Positions 19,140 to 28,184 of a DNA stretch of 64,000 nt are shown one piece after another. Position 1 is the first letter of the stretch, and each line of letters starts with the position of its first letter. Source of the stretch: Oleiharenicola lentus (GTDB lineage: Bacteria; Verrucomicrobiota; Verrucomicrobiia; Opitutales; Opitutaceae); contig NZ_SDHX01000001.1 of NCBI RefSeq assembly GCF_004118375.1, positions 3,103,693 through 3,167,692 on the forward strand, written 5' to 3'. The notes under the pieces are model-generated. The model did not search any database, was not told the DNA's origin, and saw only the letters and a program-made list of their open reading frames with translations. The position numbers and the translations under genes were made by a program.

Positions 19140-21635
19140 TCACTCGTCGCGCAGTGCGACAAGCGGATCAATCTTCGCGGCACGACGCGCGGGCAGATAG
19201 CTCGCGAGCAACGCCACGAGGATCAACACCAGCGCGACGACCCCGTAAACCATCGGATCGGTCGGTTGCACGCCGAAGAGCATGCTGGTCATGTAGCGGC
19301 TCAGCAGGAACGAGCCGACTAGGCCGATCACCACGCCGAGGCCCGCCTTCCACAGGCCCTGGGTCAGGATCAGGCCGACGATCTGGCTTTGCGAGGCGCC
19401 GATCGCACCGCGCACACCGATCTCGCGGGTGCGCTGCGACACATCGTAGGCCAGCACACCGTAGATGCCGAGGGCTGAGAGGAAAAGCGCCAGACCGGCG
19501 AAGGCCGCGAGCAGGAGCATGACCGCGCGCCGGTTGTCGAACGACGCCCCGACCACCTTCTCCATGGAGCCGACATCGTAGAGGAAAATCGTGGGATCGA
19601 GCTCCTTCATCTTGGCGCGCAGGACCGGGATCAGTTCCTCCGGCGGCCGGCTCGTCCGCACGAACATCGTCGCCCCGCCCGGGCGAGCGCCCTGCGGCAC
19701 GACCTGGTAAATGAAGGGATTGCCGCTCTTCTCCTCGACACCGTTGTGCGGAATGTCGCGCACGACGCCAATAATGGTCGGCCAGTCTTCGGGTTTCTCC
19801 GGGCGCGGCCCGAAGGCGAACCGTCCGCCGATGGCCGATTTGCCGGCGAAGAACTTCCGGGCGAAACTTTCGTCCACCACGAACACGCGCTGCTTGGGAT
19901 CGCGGTCCGCCTCGGTGTAGAAGCGCCCCTCGAGCACCTTCAGCCCGAGCGTTTCGGCATAGCCGGGCGTGACCTGCACGCGAAACGCGCCGGGCTGCGG
20001 TGAACCGGGCGGCAGCGTGTCCTGTTCGAGCGTGAAGGCGTTGATCGGCAGGCCGCCTTGGAACGGCGTGGAGCCCGAAAGCGCCACCGACGTCACCCCG
20101 GGCAGCTCCTGCAAGGATTGCCGAAGGCGTTCCTGAAACTTGTCTGCCGATTCCGCCGTGGCCCGGTGGGCCTGCGGGATGATGATGCGGGCCGTAACCA
20201 CGCCCTTGGGATCGAACCCGGGGCTTACGGCAAGGGCCTTGGAGAAACTGTGGATGAGCAGACCCGCGCCCGTCAGCAGCATGAGGGCCACGGCCACCTG
20301 CACGACGACGAGCACGCTGCTCAGCGCGCGGACCCCGCGGCCGGAGGAGGCGCTGCGTGAGCTGCTCTGGATGATTTCCGCGAGATTGGTGCGCAGGATG
20401 TGGAAAACCGGGATCAAACCGATCAGCAGCCCGATGGCCACGGTGAGTGCGATGGCGAAGCCGAGCACCCGGTAATCGAGCGTCGCCGGCAGGGACAGGG
20501 GCAGCATCTTGGCCAGGTAGAAATTGCTGCCGCGCAGGGCCGCCCACGCCAGAGCGATGCCGAGCACGGCACCCATCGCGGTGAGCAGCACGCTCTCCAG
20601 CATGAGCTGGCGCGCGATAAGACCGCGACCGGCGCCCAGCGCCGAACGGATGGCCAGCTCGGACTGACGGGAGTTGGCCCGCACGAGCTGCAGGTTGGCC
20701 ACGTTAACGCAGCCGATCAGGAGCACGAAAGCGACGACGCCCTGCAGGATGAGGAGGGTCGTGCGCACCGGCTGCACGCGTTGCTCCTGCACACCGCCCA
20801 CGTTCATCGTCATGCCCGAACGCTCGGAGAACTGCTTCACGCCGGGGGGCGAGGCCTCGACGTAGCGCTGTTCCAGCGTCTTGGCCTCGGCATCGGCCTG
20901 CCCGGCCGTGACGCCCGGCTTAAGGCGGCCGAAAAGCTGAATGCCCACGCCGTAGCGGCCCTGTGGATTTTCCTGCTGGGGCTGCCACGACAGTGGGGTC
21001 ACGTATTTGATCCGGGCGTCCCAGGCCTCGAACACGCGGGGCGCCACGCCGATGATCTTGAAGGTCTCGTTGCCGATCCGCATCTCCTTGCCGACGATTT
21101 CCGGGTCCTCGGCGTATTGGGTCCGCCAGAAGGTCTGCGTGAGCACCACGACCTTGTCGGCACCGGGCTTGTTCTGCTCCTTGGTGAAGAACTCTCCGAG
21201 CAGCGGCTGCACGCGCAGAATCGGGAAAATCTCGGCCGTCGCCCGCGCCATGTCGAGGCGGACGGGGTTCTGCTCCTCGCCGACCATCTGCTGCTGGAAT
21301 GTCCAGAGCGCGATCATCTCGTAAGAGGAAGCATTTTTGCCGTAATCGAGGTAGAACGGGACGTTGGCCGGCATCTTGTCGAGGCCGGCCTTCTTGGCCG
21401 AGGTGTAGAGCTCGACGATGCCCTCCGGCTCGGAAAACGGCAGCGGCTTCAGCATCAGCGAATAGACCGTCGAGAAGATCGCCGTGGTGGCGCCGATGCA
21501 GAGGGCGAGCGTGAGCAGCGTGGTGGCCGTGAGGCCCTTGGCCTTCCAGAGGAGGCGGGTGGCGTGGCGGAGGTCGCCGGCAACGCCGGTCAGCATGCCG
21601 GTGGAGGTCGGCACGGAATCAGGGGGGAGGGACAT
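19140..21635 (-). CDS. ABC transporter permease of the ADOP/MacB-like family
   Basis: 831 residues with two FtsX-type permease units. The first transmembrane helix (ATTLLTLALCIGATTAIFST) is followed by a MacB_PCD periplasmic domain, then three helices (about 280-410), and the arrangement repeats with a second periplasmic part and a C-terminal set of helices (ending ASYLPARRAAKIDPLVALR). This is the acidobacterial duplicated orphan permease layout, also common in Verrucomicrobia. Such proteins are predicted to work with a LolD/MacB-type ATPase in lipoprotein or antimicrobial export. No ATPase gene lies next to it. It is flanked on both sides by related palindromic elements. Confidence 0.85.
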   Translation of the reverse strand: MSLPPDSVPTSTGMLTGVAGDLRHATRLLWKAKGLTATTLLTLALCIGATTAIFSTVYSLMLKPLPFSEPEGIVELYTSAKKAGLDKMPANVPFYLDYGKNASSYEMIALWTFQQQMVGEEQNPVRLDMARATAEIFPILRVQPLLGEFFTKEQNKPGADKVVVLTQTFWRTQYAEDPEIVGKEMRIGNETFKIIGVAPRVFEAWDARIKYVTPLSWQPQQENPQGRYGVGIQLFGRLKPGVTAGQADAEAKTLEQRYVEASPPGVKQFSERSGMTMNVGGVQEQRVQPVRTTLLILQGVVAFVLLIGCVNVANLQLVRANSRQSELAIRSALGAGRGLIARQLMLESVLLTAMGAVLGIALAWAALRGSNFYLAKMLPLSLPATLDYRVLGFAIALTVAIGLLIGLIPVFHILRTNLAEIIQSSSRSASSGRGVRALSSVLVVVQVAVALMLLTGAGLLIHSFSKALAVSPGFDPKGVVTARIIIPQAHRATAESADKFQERLRQSLQELPGVTSVALSGSTPFQGGLPINAFTLEQDTLPPGSPQPGAFRVQVTPGYAETLGLKVLEGRFYTEADRDPKQRVFVVDESFARKFFAGKSAIGGRFAFGPRPEKPEDWPTIIGVVRDIPHNGVEEKSGNPFIYQVVPQGARPGGATMFVRTSRPPEELIPVLRAKMKELDPTIFLYDVGSMEKVVGASFDNRRAVMLLLAAFAGLALFLSALGIYGVLAYDVSQRTREIGVRGAIGASQSQIVGLILTQGLWKAGLGVVIGLVGSFLLSRYMTSMLFGVQPTDPMVYGVVALVLILVALLASYLPARRAAKIDPLVALRDE

Positions 21636-21690
21636 GGTAAAAGAGAACCCGGGGAACGTGCGGGAAGTTACACTTTAAGCGCCGCCGAAG

Positions 21691-21718
21691 CCACGCCCAA
21701 TCTGGACAAGCGGGCGTG
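21691..21718. repeat. Palindromic element between the permease and ispH
   Basis: CACGCCC and GGGCGTG form a 7-bp stem around a 13-base spacer containing TCTGGACAAGC. It shares CACGCCC and GGACAAGC words with the palindrome cluster at 19057. It lies between the divergent permease and ispH starts, where a promoter would be expected, so it might also act as an operator. Confidence 0.4.
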
Positions 21719-21769
21719 AGGGCGTCCCGGCGGTTGACCCCCGGCGGGGTTGTGGTTCCGTGGAAGGGA

Positions 21770-23497
21770 ATGTCCGTGCCCGCCCAAGTCGTCATCCTCG
21801 CCTTCAACGCCAGCAACCAGCTGGCCGTGCGCGCCGCCGGCACCCGCCTGGGTCTGGCCTTTGTCGGAGCCGACGAGGCGATGGCCACAGCGCGGCTGGA
21901 GAGCTGCTTCAAGGAGCACACTCCGGCTGCGGAGTATTTCACCTGCACCGCCGGAGCCCTCTCCTACCGGGTGTTTTTCACCCAGGTCGCCGGGGAGCCG
22001 TCCGACAACGAGGTGAGGTTTCACTGCCTGGAACAGTTGGATCGCCAAAAGGCCGCCCAAGCCGGCTCACTCGCGGCGGTGTTGGCCGGGCTCGAACCGC
22101 ACCTGATCGAGATTCCCTACCTGCACCTCGGCGAGAACGACTACATCTACAAGTTCCGCGTCGAGCGCGACCGCAACCGCGGCATCTACCAGCAGGACGA
22201 CGCCGCGCGGGCACTCTACCAGAGCCAGCTCTGCGAGGCCATCAAACGCCTCTCGCGCACGCATGAACGCACCGCCGGCAAGCCCGCGATGCTCGACTTC
22301 GGTGCGGTGCGCTACGTCATCCCCAGCCATTTTGGGTTCTGTCTCGGTGTGAAAAACGCGATCGAGCGCGCTTACGAGACGCTGGCGGAGAACCCCGGCC
22401 GCCGCGTGTTCATGCTGAGCGAGCTGATCCACAATCCGTTTGTGAACGAGGATCTGCTCCAGCGCGGCCTGCGCTACCTGCAGAGCGACAAGGGTGTGGG
22501 CTTCACTGACGAAGGCCTGGTCGCCGCCCCGGGGGCCACCCCGCGCCTGCTCTGGGACACGCTGACCGGCGAGGACGTGGTGATCATCCCGGCCTTCGGC
22601 GCCACCGACGAGGACAAAAAGCGGCTCGTGCGCAAAGGCCTGAAAGTCGCGCAATACGACGCCACCTGCATGCTCGTGGAAAAGGTTTGGAAGGCCGCCC
22701 GCAGCTACGGTCGCGCCGGCTACACCGTGATCATTCACGGCAAAAGCGAGCACGAGGAGACCAAGGCGACTTTCTCCAACTCCCGCCGTCACGCCCCGTC
22801 GCTCATCATCCGCCATCTCGACGAGGCCCGCCTGCTCGGTGACTACATCAGTGCGCCCGACGAGGCCAAGCGCGCCGCCATCCTCGAACACTTTGCCGGC
22901 CTCTGCACCCCGGGCTTCGATCCGGCACACCACCTGGAGCGCATCGCCGTGGTGAACCAAACCACGCTCCTGATGAACGAAACGGCCGCCATCATCGACT
23001 ATTTCAAGGAGATCTACACCGCCCGCTACGGCGCGGAAGTGGCCGAGGAACGGGTCGGCGGCGCCGGCCGCAAGGACACGCTTTGCTACGCCACGCAGGT
23101 GAACCAGGACGCGCTGCAACGCGCCCTGGGATTGCCGCTCGACGCGGCGTTCATCATCGGCGGCAAGAACAGCTCAAACACCTACCAGCTCTATAGGCTC
23201 TGCGAGCAGACGCTCGGCAAACGGGCCTTCTTCATCCAGTCGGAGAAGAGCATCCTCGGTGCGGACCGGATCATGCACTACGTTTTCCCTTCGGCGGGCC
23301 GCGGTTCCGCCGGACACACCGAGATGCTGCCCCTCTGGCCGGACTGCTCTGCGCCCAAGACCGTCTTGATCACCGGCGGCGCTTCCTGCCCCGATGGATT
23401 GGTCCAGCAGGTGGTTTCGCGCATCAACGCGCTTTTCCCTGCCGAGCGCCTGCGGAAGATCGAGGACGTGCTGGCGGGACTCAGAAACGAACCGTGA
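21770..23497 (+). CDS. ispH: 4-hydroxy-3-methylbut-2-enyl diphosphate reductase, plant/cyanobacterial type, with extra N-terminal domain
   Basis: Last enzyme of the MEP isoprenoid pathway, reducing HMBPP to IPP and DMAPP with a [4Fe-4S] cluster. The three cluster cysteines are visible: Cys191 in HFGFCLGVKNAIERAYE, Cys300 in DATCMLVEKVWK and Cys540 in TGGASCPDG. The substrate loop HGKSEHEETKATFS and NQTTLL fit the longer cyanobacterial/plant IspH, not the E. coli type. About 125-130 residues precede the segment YKFRVERDRNRGIYQQ, which I take as the family N-terminus; I do not recognise that extra domain. The ATG at 21770 follows GGAAGGG closely; an in-frame ATG/GTG-type start at 21716 is also open. 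The 3' end overlaps the convergent barrel gene by 17 bases. Confidence 0.9.
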   Translation: MSVPAQVVILAFNASNQLAVRAAGTRLGLAFVGADEAMATARLESCFKEHTPAAEYFTCTAGALSYRVFFTQVAGEPSDNEVRFHCLEQLDRQKAAQAGSLAAVLAGLEPHLIEIPYLHLGENDYIYKFRVERDRNRGIYQQDDAARALYQSQLCEAIKRLSRTHERTAGKPAMLDFGAVRYVIPSHFGFCLGVKNAIERAYETLAENPGRRVFMLSELIHNPFVNEDLLQRGLRYLQSDKGVGFTDEGLVAAPGATPRLLWDTLTGEDVVIIPAFGATDEDKKRLVRKGLKVAQYDATCMLVEKVWKAARSYGRAGYTVIIHGKSEHEETKATFSNSRRHAPSLIIRHLDEARLLGDYISAPDEAKRAAILEHFAGLCTPGFDPAHHLERIAVVNQTTLLMNETAAIIDYFKEIYTARYGAEVAEERVGGAGRKDTLCYATQVNQDALQRALGLPLDAAFIIGGKNSSNTYQLYRLCEQTLGKRAFFIQSEKSILGADRIMHYVFPSAGRGSAGHTEMLPLWPDCSAPKTVLITGGASCPDGLVQQVVSRINALFPAERLRKIEDVLAGLRNEP

Positions 23498-24821
23498 CGC
23501 CGCCGCGGATACCGACGGCGCTGCCCAGATCAATGTCGGCGGTGCGATCGCCCAGCTTCTGTTCGTAGGAATCAAGCTGCTGGGCCGTCACGCCACCGAA
23601 GAGTCCAAAACGGTCGTTCACATCCCAATCGAGGTTCAGGTCGGCGTAATAGCCCGTGAGGAACTTGGTGGCCGTGCTGCTGAGCGTGGAATCGCCAGTT
23701 TCCGAATCAACCGTCTCGATGTCGGTGTTAGGCATGGCCGCCACCTGGAATGACTCGTAGGCCGTGTAGCGGGTGCCGGCATAAGCGCCGGCCAGACCCA
23801 CACTGGCGCTGATACCGATGGTGTCGGTGATCTGGGTGCGCAGGGTCGGCCCGAATTTAAACATGAAGTAGGCGCCCTTGACCTGCCAGCGCCCGGTCAC
23901 ATTCGCCCCGCCGGGGGTCAGCACATCGGTGGTGAGACTGGGATCGGGAGCAATGGGCAGGGCCACGGTGTTCTCGAAAGTATTGGCCACCCCGTCGCCG
24001 TCGGAATCAAGCGTGGTGTCGTTGCTCGGGTTGCTCAGCTGGCTAAGGGGCAGGACCGACCCGTTGGTGGTGTAGTAATCGGTGTAAGTCCGCAGCGTGG
24101 AAGCCACCGAGCCGGCGGTCTTGCTGTTGATGTCGTTCAGCGAGATTCCCGCCAGCACCCCCCACTTGAAATACCGCCCGCTGGAGCCGAGCTCCCGGTT
24201 CATCTGCAATTCCAGGCCGCCGCTCATGCCCTGTTCCTTGGCCAGGCTGCCACCGTCGGAAACCGCCGCGTAGTTGTTGAAGGCAACATAGCCCGGCTTG
24301 GTCAGAAACTGGCTTTGCCCCATCACATCCCACTCACGGGTCATGCCCGGGGTGTAGGAAAGATAATCGCCGACCAGGCGCTGAACGTCCTGCGTGCCGA
24401 TCACGTTGCCGTTGGAGTCGGTGACATTGACCGTGACCGTGGAATAAACCTGATAGCGACCGCCGGGCGTGGAGGTTTGGTTGCCGTTGCCATCCACCTC
24501 ATCGGTGCGGAGCCCGTCCAAACCAATCTGCCCATCGTTGTAAGAGCGCACCACCGCCCCTTCCGAGGCGGGGATGATTTCATTCAGGAAAGGCACGGTG
24601 CCGAGATTGCCGAAACTGACCTTGCCACCAGAATCCAGGATGCGGAGGCCGACCGAAACCCGGGTCTTGGGGGTATACCACATGCCATCGTTGCGGGCCA
24701 GCTGGCTCATACGCTCCTCCTCCTTGGCACTCGTCTCCTGGGCGGACAGAAAGGCCGGCAGGGCGGCGAGGAGGACGAGGGCAACAGGACGGAAGCGTGG
24801 CATCATTGGAAAAGTGGACAT
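23481..24821 (-). CDS. Predicted outer-membrane beta-barrel protein
   Basis: 446 residues. A signal peptide (MMPRFRPVALVLLAALPAFLSAQ) is followed by alternating hydrophobic/polar strands, and the chain ends in GGVTVRF with C-terminal Phe, the usual BAM recognition end. One loop carries a calcium-binding-like DSDGDGVANTFEN. There is no recognised family. It starts 48 bases after the coiled-coil gene and is in the same direction as the ParA cluster, so it may belong to that transcript. Two further ATGs (MM) lie five residues in, so the exact start may shift slightly. Confidence 0.7.
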   Translation of the reverse strand: MSTFPMMPRFRPVALVLLAALPAFLSAQETSAKEEERMSQLARNDGMWYTPKTRVSVGLRILDSGGKVSFGNLGTVPFLNEIIPASEGAVVRSYNDGQIGLDGLRTDEVDGNGNQTSTPGGRYQVYSTVTVNVTDSNGNVIGTQDVQRLVGDYLSYTPGMTREWDVMGQSQFLTKPGYVAFNNYAAVSDGGSLAKEQGMSGGLELQMNRELGSSGRYFKWGVLAGISLNDINSKTAGSVASTLRTYTDYYTTNGSVLPLSQLSNPSNDTTLDSDGDGVANTFENTVALPIAPDPSLTTDVLTPGGANVTGRWQVKGAYFMFKFGPTLRTQITDTIGISASVGLAGAYAGTRYTAYESFQVAAMPNTDIETVDSETGDSTLSSTATKFLTGYYADLNLDWDVNDRFGLFGGVTAQQLDSYEQKLGDRTADIDLGSAVGIRGGVTVRF

Positions 24822-24869
24822 AGGGGCGGGAGACAGCCTTGGAAAGGGGAAACTGACGCGGGTTCCGTG

Positions 24870-25628
24870 TCAGGCCTTTTCCATCGGCTCTTTGGGCTCT
24901 TCCTTCAGCACGCCGACCTGGCGGGCCAGGCGCTTGAGGTCCTCTTCCTTCTGCTCGAGCTCTGTCTCCTTCTCCTGCTGAGCCTGCATTTTTTCGAAAA
25001 GGGAAGCTTCGCTCTGGTTGAGGAACTCCTCGCGCTCCTGCAGCGCCACGCGCTGCTCCTTGATGGAGGCCTCCTGCTGGTCGAGCGTCTCCTTGAGCTT
25101 GGCGAGGGCTTCCATTTCAGCGGGATTGACGCCACCGGGTGAAGGGGCGGAAGCCTGTTCCTTGCGGAGGGCATCGATCACTTTCTCGCGTGCCTGCAAA
25201 AGTGCTTCGGTCTCGGCCAGGGCCCGGTCTTTCTCGGCCAGTTTGTTCTCGGCCTCGGCCAGCGCCATCTCGCGCTCGCCCACCTTGGCCTCGAGGCCGC
25301 GCAGGGCTTTCTCCAGCTCCTCCACCTGGGCGCCGCTGAGGCCGGCACCTTTACCGCCCCAAGGGGCGCGTGAGCTCGACATGATCGCGTCGATCGACTT
25401 GCGGGCCGCCGCGGTGGCCTGTGACGCCTCCTGGGCCCGCTGCAAAGGCGTGGCCCTTCGGGGCAACACCAAGGGTTTCAATCCACTGCTCGGACGGGCC
25501 GGAAACTTGATGCTGCCAGGAGGGGGAAAAGAGGGCGCAGCCGGACCGGGCGCCGCGGATTTCAGCGGCGGCGGAAACATCGGCCCGGGAGGCGGTCCTC
25601 CGGGCGGGGTTGGCGTGTTGTTATCCAA
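24870..25628 (-). CDS. Proline-rich, coiled-coil protein of the ParA cluster (function unknown)
   Basis: 252 residues in two parts. Residues 1-55 are Pro/Gly-rich (TPTPPGGPPPGPMFPPP) and probably disordered. Residues about 100-250 are a long charged coiled coil with repeated Glu/Lys/Ala heptads (for example KLAEKDRALAETEALLQ). No signal peptide or membrane helix is visible, so it should be cytoplasmic. The apparent start is a TTG, 20 bases after the upstream stop; a later ATG at residue 17 is possible. Coiled-coil partners are typical of ParA-type positioning systems, as cargo adaptors or scaffolds; that role here is inference. Confidence 0.6.
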   Translation of the reverse strand: MDNNTPTPPGGPPPGPMFPPPLKSAAPGPAAPSFPPPGSIKFPARPSSGLKPLVLPRRATPLQRAQEASQATAAARKSIDAIMSSSRAPWGGKGAGLSGAQVEELEKALRGLEAKVGEREMALAEAENKLAEKDRALAETEALLQAREKVIDALRKEQASAPSPGGVNPAEMEALAKLKETLDQQEASIKEQRVALQEREEFLNQSEASLFEKMQAQQEKETELEQKEEDLKRLARQVGVLKEEPKEPMEKA

Positions 25629-25648
25629 AGGTGGATGGGACGGGCAGA

Positions 25649-26617
25649 CTAGCGCTTGCCGAAGAGCTTCGAGAAGAAGCCGCCCTTCTTGTCCTCGACG
25701 GGAGCACTGGCCGCAACCCCGGCGGGTGCGACATCCTTCAGCGCAACACTGACGAGCCGCACCGCGATCGCTTCGCGGACCGGATCATTCAGCACGATGA
25801 AGTATCGCTCGTAAGTGCCACCATCTTTGAGGTGCTTGATCAAAGCCGCCTTGCCGTCCTTGAACCACTCCAAAGCGATGTTGAGCGTCAGGCGCATCAT
25901 GGCCTCCATCTTGGCCAGCTCTTCCTTGGAGAGAGTTTTGCTGATGGCGGCGTCGCTGTTGGAGAGACGAGCCCCGAAGGACTTGGCCAGCGCAACTTGG
26001 TCGATCCGCGGAATGCTGCCCGCAATGAGTCCAACCGCCTCGGGCAGGTGGAGACCGGTGGAACCCTTGCGATACGGGAGAAATTTGCCGATACCTTCCT
26101 CGTCACCATGGGTGAGCGCGTTCAGCGCATTGCGGAAATCGCCACCGAGCACGACCTTCGTGGACATCTGTTGTCCGAGATTGGCAAACTCGCCGATCGT
26201 CTTGATGCCCTCGGATGCGCACACGACTCGCGTGCCTTCGCTGAAATTGGCCAGCGCCAGCGGGAAGTTTTCGGGAATGCCGAGGCGGCCAAGTGTCTTG
26301 AGAATGGGGTTCTCCTTGGCGGAGGTCACTTCGACCTGGGCAACCATGTCGCCAAAAGGATCGTCGAAAGCGAGCGTCTCCTTGAGAATGCCGATCAGGT
26401 GATCGGCCCGGTCGGAGCTGCCGGCGATTTCCGGCAGCATGAGCAGCTCGTCGTAGGAGAAATCGATGTATTTAGAGGGCTTCTCGTCCTCGCCCTTGTG
26501 CGGCCACTCCTTGGTGTCGAGATTTTGAGCCAGACTGACCAGCGAGGTGTCAGCCATGATGGAATTGCGGAATTTCTTCCGGATTTCTTCCCATTCGGTG
26601 GAATTGAACTTGGCCAT
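25649..26617 (-). CDS. Unrecognised protein of the ParA cluster
   Basis: 322 residues, not recognised. It begins MAKFNSTEWEEIRKKFRNSI and has a mixed alpha/beta composition with short motifs such as YDELLMLPEIAG and LGIPENFPLALANF. The C-terminal part is helical (LSKEELAKMEAMMRLTLNIA) and ends in a basic tail with GGFFSKLFGKR, which could be an amphipathic membrane-contact helix. No signal peptide is visible. It is 22 bases downstream of the ParA-like gene and 20 bases upstream of the coiled-coil gene, so the three are very likely co-transcribed. It is a candidate ParA partner. Confidence 0.6.
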   Translation of the reverse strand: MAKFNSTEWEEIRKKFRNSIMADTSLVSLAQNLDTKEWPHKGEDEKPSKYIDFSYDELLMLPEIAGSSDRADHLIGILKETLAFDDPFGDMVAQVEVTSAKENPILKTLGRLGIPENFPLALANFSEGTRVVCASEGIKTIGEFANLGQQMSTKVVLGGDFRNALNALTHGDEEGIGKFLPYRKGSTGLHLPEAVGLIAGSIPRIDQVALAKSFGARLSNSDAAISKTLSKEELAKMEAMMRLTLNIALEWFKDGKAALIKHLKDGGTYERYFIVLNDPVREAIAVRLVSVALKDVAPAGVAASAPVEDKKGGFFSKLFGKR

Positions 26618-26639
26618 GGTGCGGAGGAGTCGGAATGGT

Positions 26640-27536
26640 TTAGGAGGCAGGCGGGGCGTTCTCGATGATCTCGTTCGCGAGCTTCAGATAATCGTTGGCG
26701 ACACTGTCCTCGTCGTTGCCTTCGGTGCCCACGAGGAAGACCGGCAGACCCAGGGTGACCGCGCGGCGCACGATCATGGCGTCACGGATCTGCGTGGTGC
26801 AGATCTTGGCCGCGGGCGCGCAACCGCGCTTCTGCGTCTTGAATTGGTTCAGACGAAGCTGCATGCGCATCTTCGGCACCTCGATGTCGGTGTTGGCCTT
26901 GATCGAGTTGAACACGATGCCATAGACCTGCGAGGCCGGGCCCATCGCCGTGGTGCGGAAACTGGCGGACGACTGCTGGAAGCGGAGCAACTTTTCAACC
27001 AGGAGCGTGAAACCGATCAGGCTGAGTGCATCGGGGTTGGAAGGCACATAGATCTCACCCGCGCAATACACGCCGTTCTGCGAGGCGCGCAGGACGTTCG
27101 GCGGACAATCAAAGAGAATGAAGTCGTAGTTGTTTTCGATCTCGGCGAGCTGCTCCTGGAAGATCACGTAGGAGGGGCGCTTGGGATCGGGCTTATACTC
27201 GCCCTCGAGATCGACGAGGTTGAAGGTCGTGGGAATCAGATCCAGCCCGGGAAGGAGCTTTTCCCCGTCCTTGCCCTCGACCACATCCTTGATGACGATG
27301 TCCTTCAGGCGGGCGGTGCCCGGGTCGAAGATTGAATACACCGAACCTGTGCCGGTGGCGTTGATTTTGTTCCAGCGCTCCAGCTTGAGCAGCCAGATAC
27401 TCGCGTTCGACTGCGTATCGAAATCCATCAGCAACACCCGCATTCCGCGTCGGGCGAGGCTGGCCGCCGTGTTGACGATCAAGGAGGTCTTGCCGACACC
27501 GCCTTTGTAATTGAGGAAGGCTATCTTGCGTGCCAT
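26640..27536 (-). CDS. ParA/MinD-family ATPase
   Basis: 298 residues starting MARKIAFLNYKGGVGKTSLI. The deviant Walker A motif KGGVGKT with the signature Lys11 and catalytic Lys16 defines the ParA/MinD (SIMIBI) class. Walker A' is LLMDFDTQSNAS and Walker B is FILFDCPPN. The length fits a small ParA without a DNA-binding N-terminal extension. No parB or parS-like gene is adjacent, so it is more likely an orphan ParA for cargo positioning than the chromosome-segregation ParA. ATG at 27536 is chosen over a GTG at 27557, as it gives the standard N-terminus. No strong Shine-Dalgarno is visible. It is divergent from the thioesterase at 27646. Confidence 0.88.
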   Translation of the reverse strand: MARKIAFLNYKGGVGKTSLIVNTAASLARRGMRVLLMDFDTQSNASIWLLKLERWNKINATGTGSVYSIFDPGTARLKDIVIKDVVEGKDGEKLLPGLDLIPTTFNLVDLEGEYKPDPKRPSYVIFQEQLAEIENNYDFILFDCPPNVLRASQNGVYCAGEIYVPSNPDALSLIGFTLLVEKLLRFQQSSASFRTTAMGPASQVYGIVFNSIKANTDIEVPKMRMQLRLNQFKTQKRGCAPAAKICTTQIRDAMIVRRAVTLGLPVFLVGTEGNDEDSVANDYLKLANEIIENAPPAS

Positions 27537-27645
27537 TGGTGGGTTATATGTGGGCACAATGTGGCAAAGGATGCAAGCTGTGCCAGTTAAAAATCTTACT
27601 AAGTTGGGGTTTTGAATCCTACCCTCGAATGGCCCTGCTCCGCTG

Positions 27646-28110
27646 ATGTTGAAACCTTGCCTCCAAGAACAATTCGCCCCCTACAGCCAATGCTTCGGGT
27701 GCGGTCCGGCCAATCCCACGGGACTGCGCCTTCGTAGTTTCGTCGTGGATAAATGCGTCGTGGCCGAATGGCAGCCCAACGAAGGCCATCAAGCCTTCCC
27801 AGGTATGCTCAACGGAGGCATCATCGGAGCCTTGCTGGATTGTCACAGCAATTGGACTGCGGCATGGGAACTGATGCAAAAAAGTGGCTTTGCCAGCCCG
27901 CCCTGCACCGTGACCGCAGAATACGCGATCAAGCTCTTCCGACCCACTCCTCTGCATCTGCCGGTCACTCTGCGCGCCAGCGCCAAGGAAGTCCTCACGG
28001 ATCGAACCATCATAGAAGCCGAACTATCCAGCGATGGGAAAATCCGCGCGAACTGCCGGGGAGTGTTTGTCGCGGTCAAGCCAGGCCACCCCGCCTACCA
28101 TCAATGGTGA
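27646..28110 (+). CDS. Hotdog-fold PaaI-family thioesterase
   Basis: 154 residues of hotdog fold. It carries the N-terminal CFGCGPANPTGLRL segment and the core FPGMLNGGIIGALLDCHSNW, which correspond to the 4HBT/PaaI active-site helix region. Such enzymes hydrolyse acyl-CoA thioesters; the acyl chain is not predictable. It is divergent from the ParA cluster. The two CxxC-type cysteines near the N-terminus (CFGCG) are conserved in a subgroup of this family. Confidence 0.8.
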   Translation: MLKPCLQEQFAPYSQCFGCGPANPTGLRLRSFVVDKCVVAEWQPNEGHQAFPGMLNGGIIGALLDCHSNWTAAWELMQKSGFASPPCTVTAEYAIKLFRPTPLHLPVTLRASAKEVLTDRTIIEAELSSDGKIRANCRGVFVAVKPGHPAYHQW

Positions 28111-28184
28111 GGGGTGGTGTTTCGTTACCTGATCGTCACGCGGCCCGTACGTTTCCGTAACCTGGACCAGTCACTGTCAGCACG

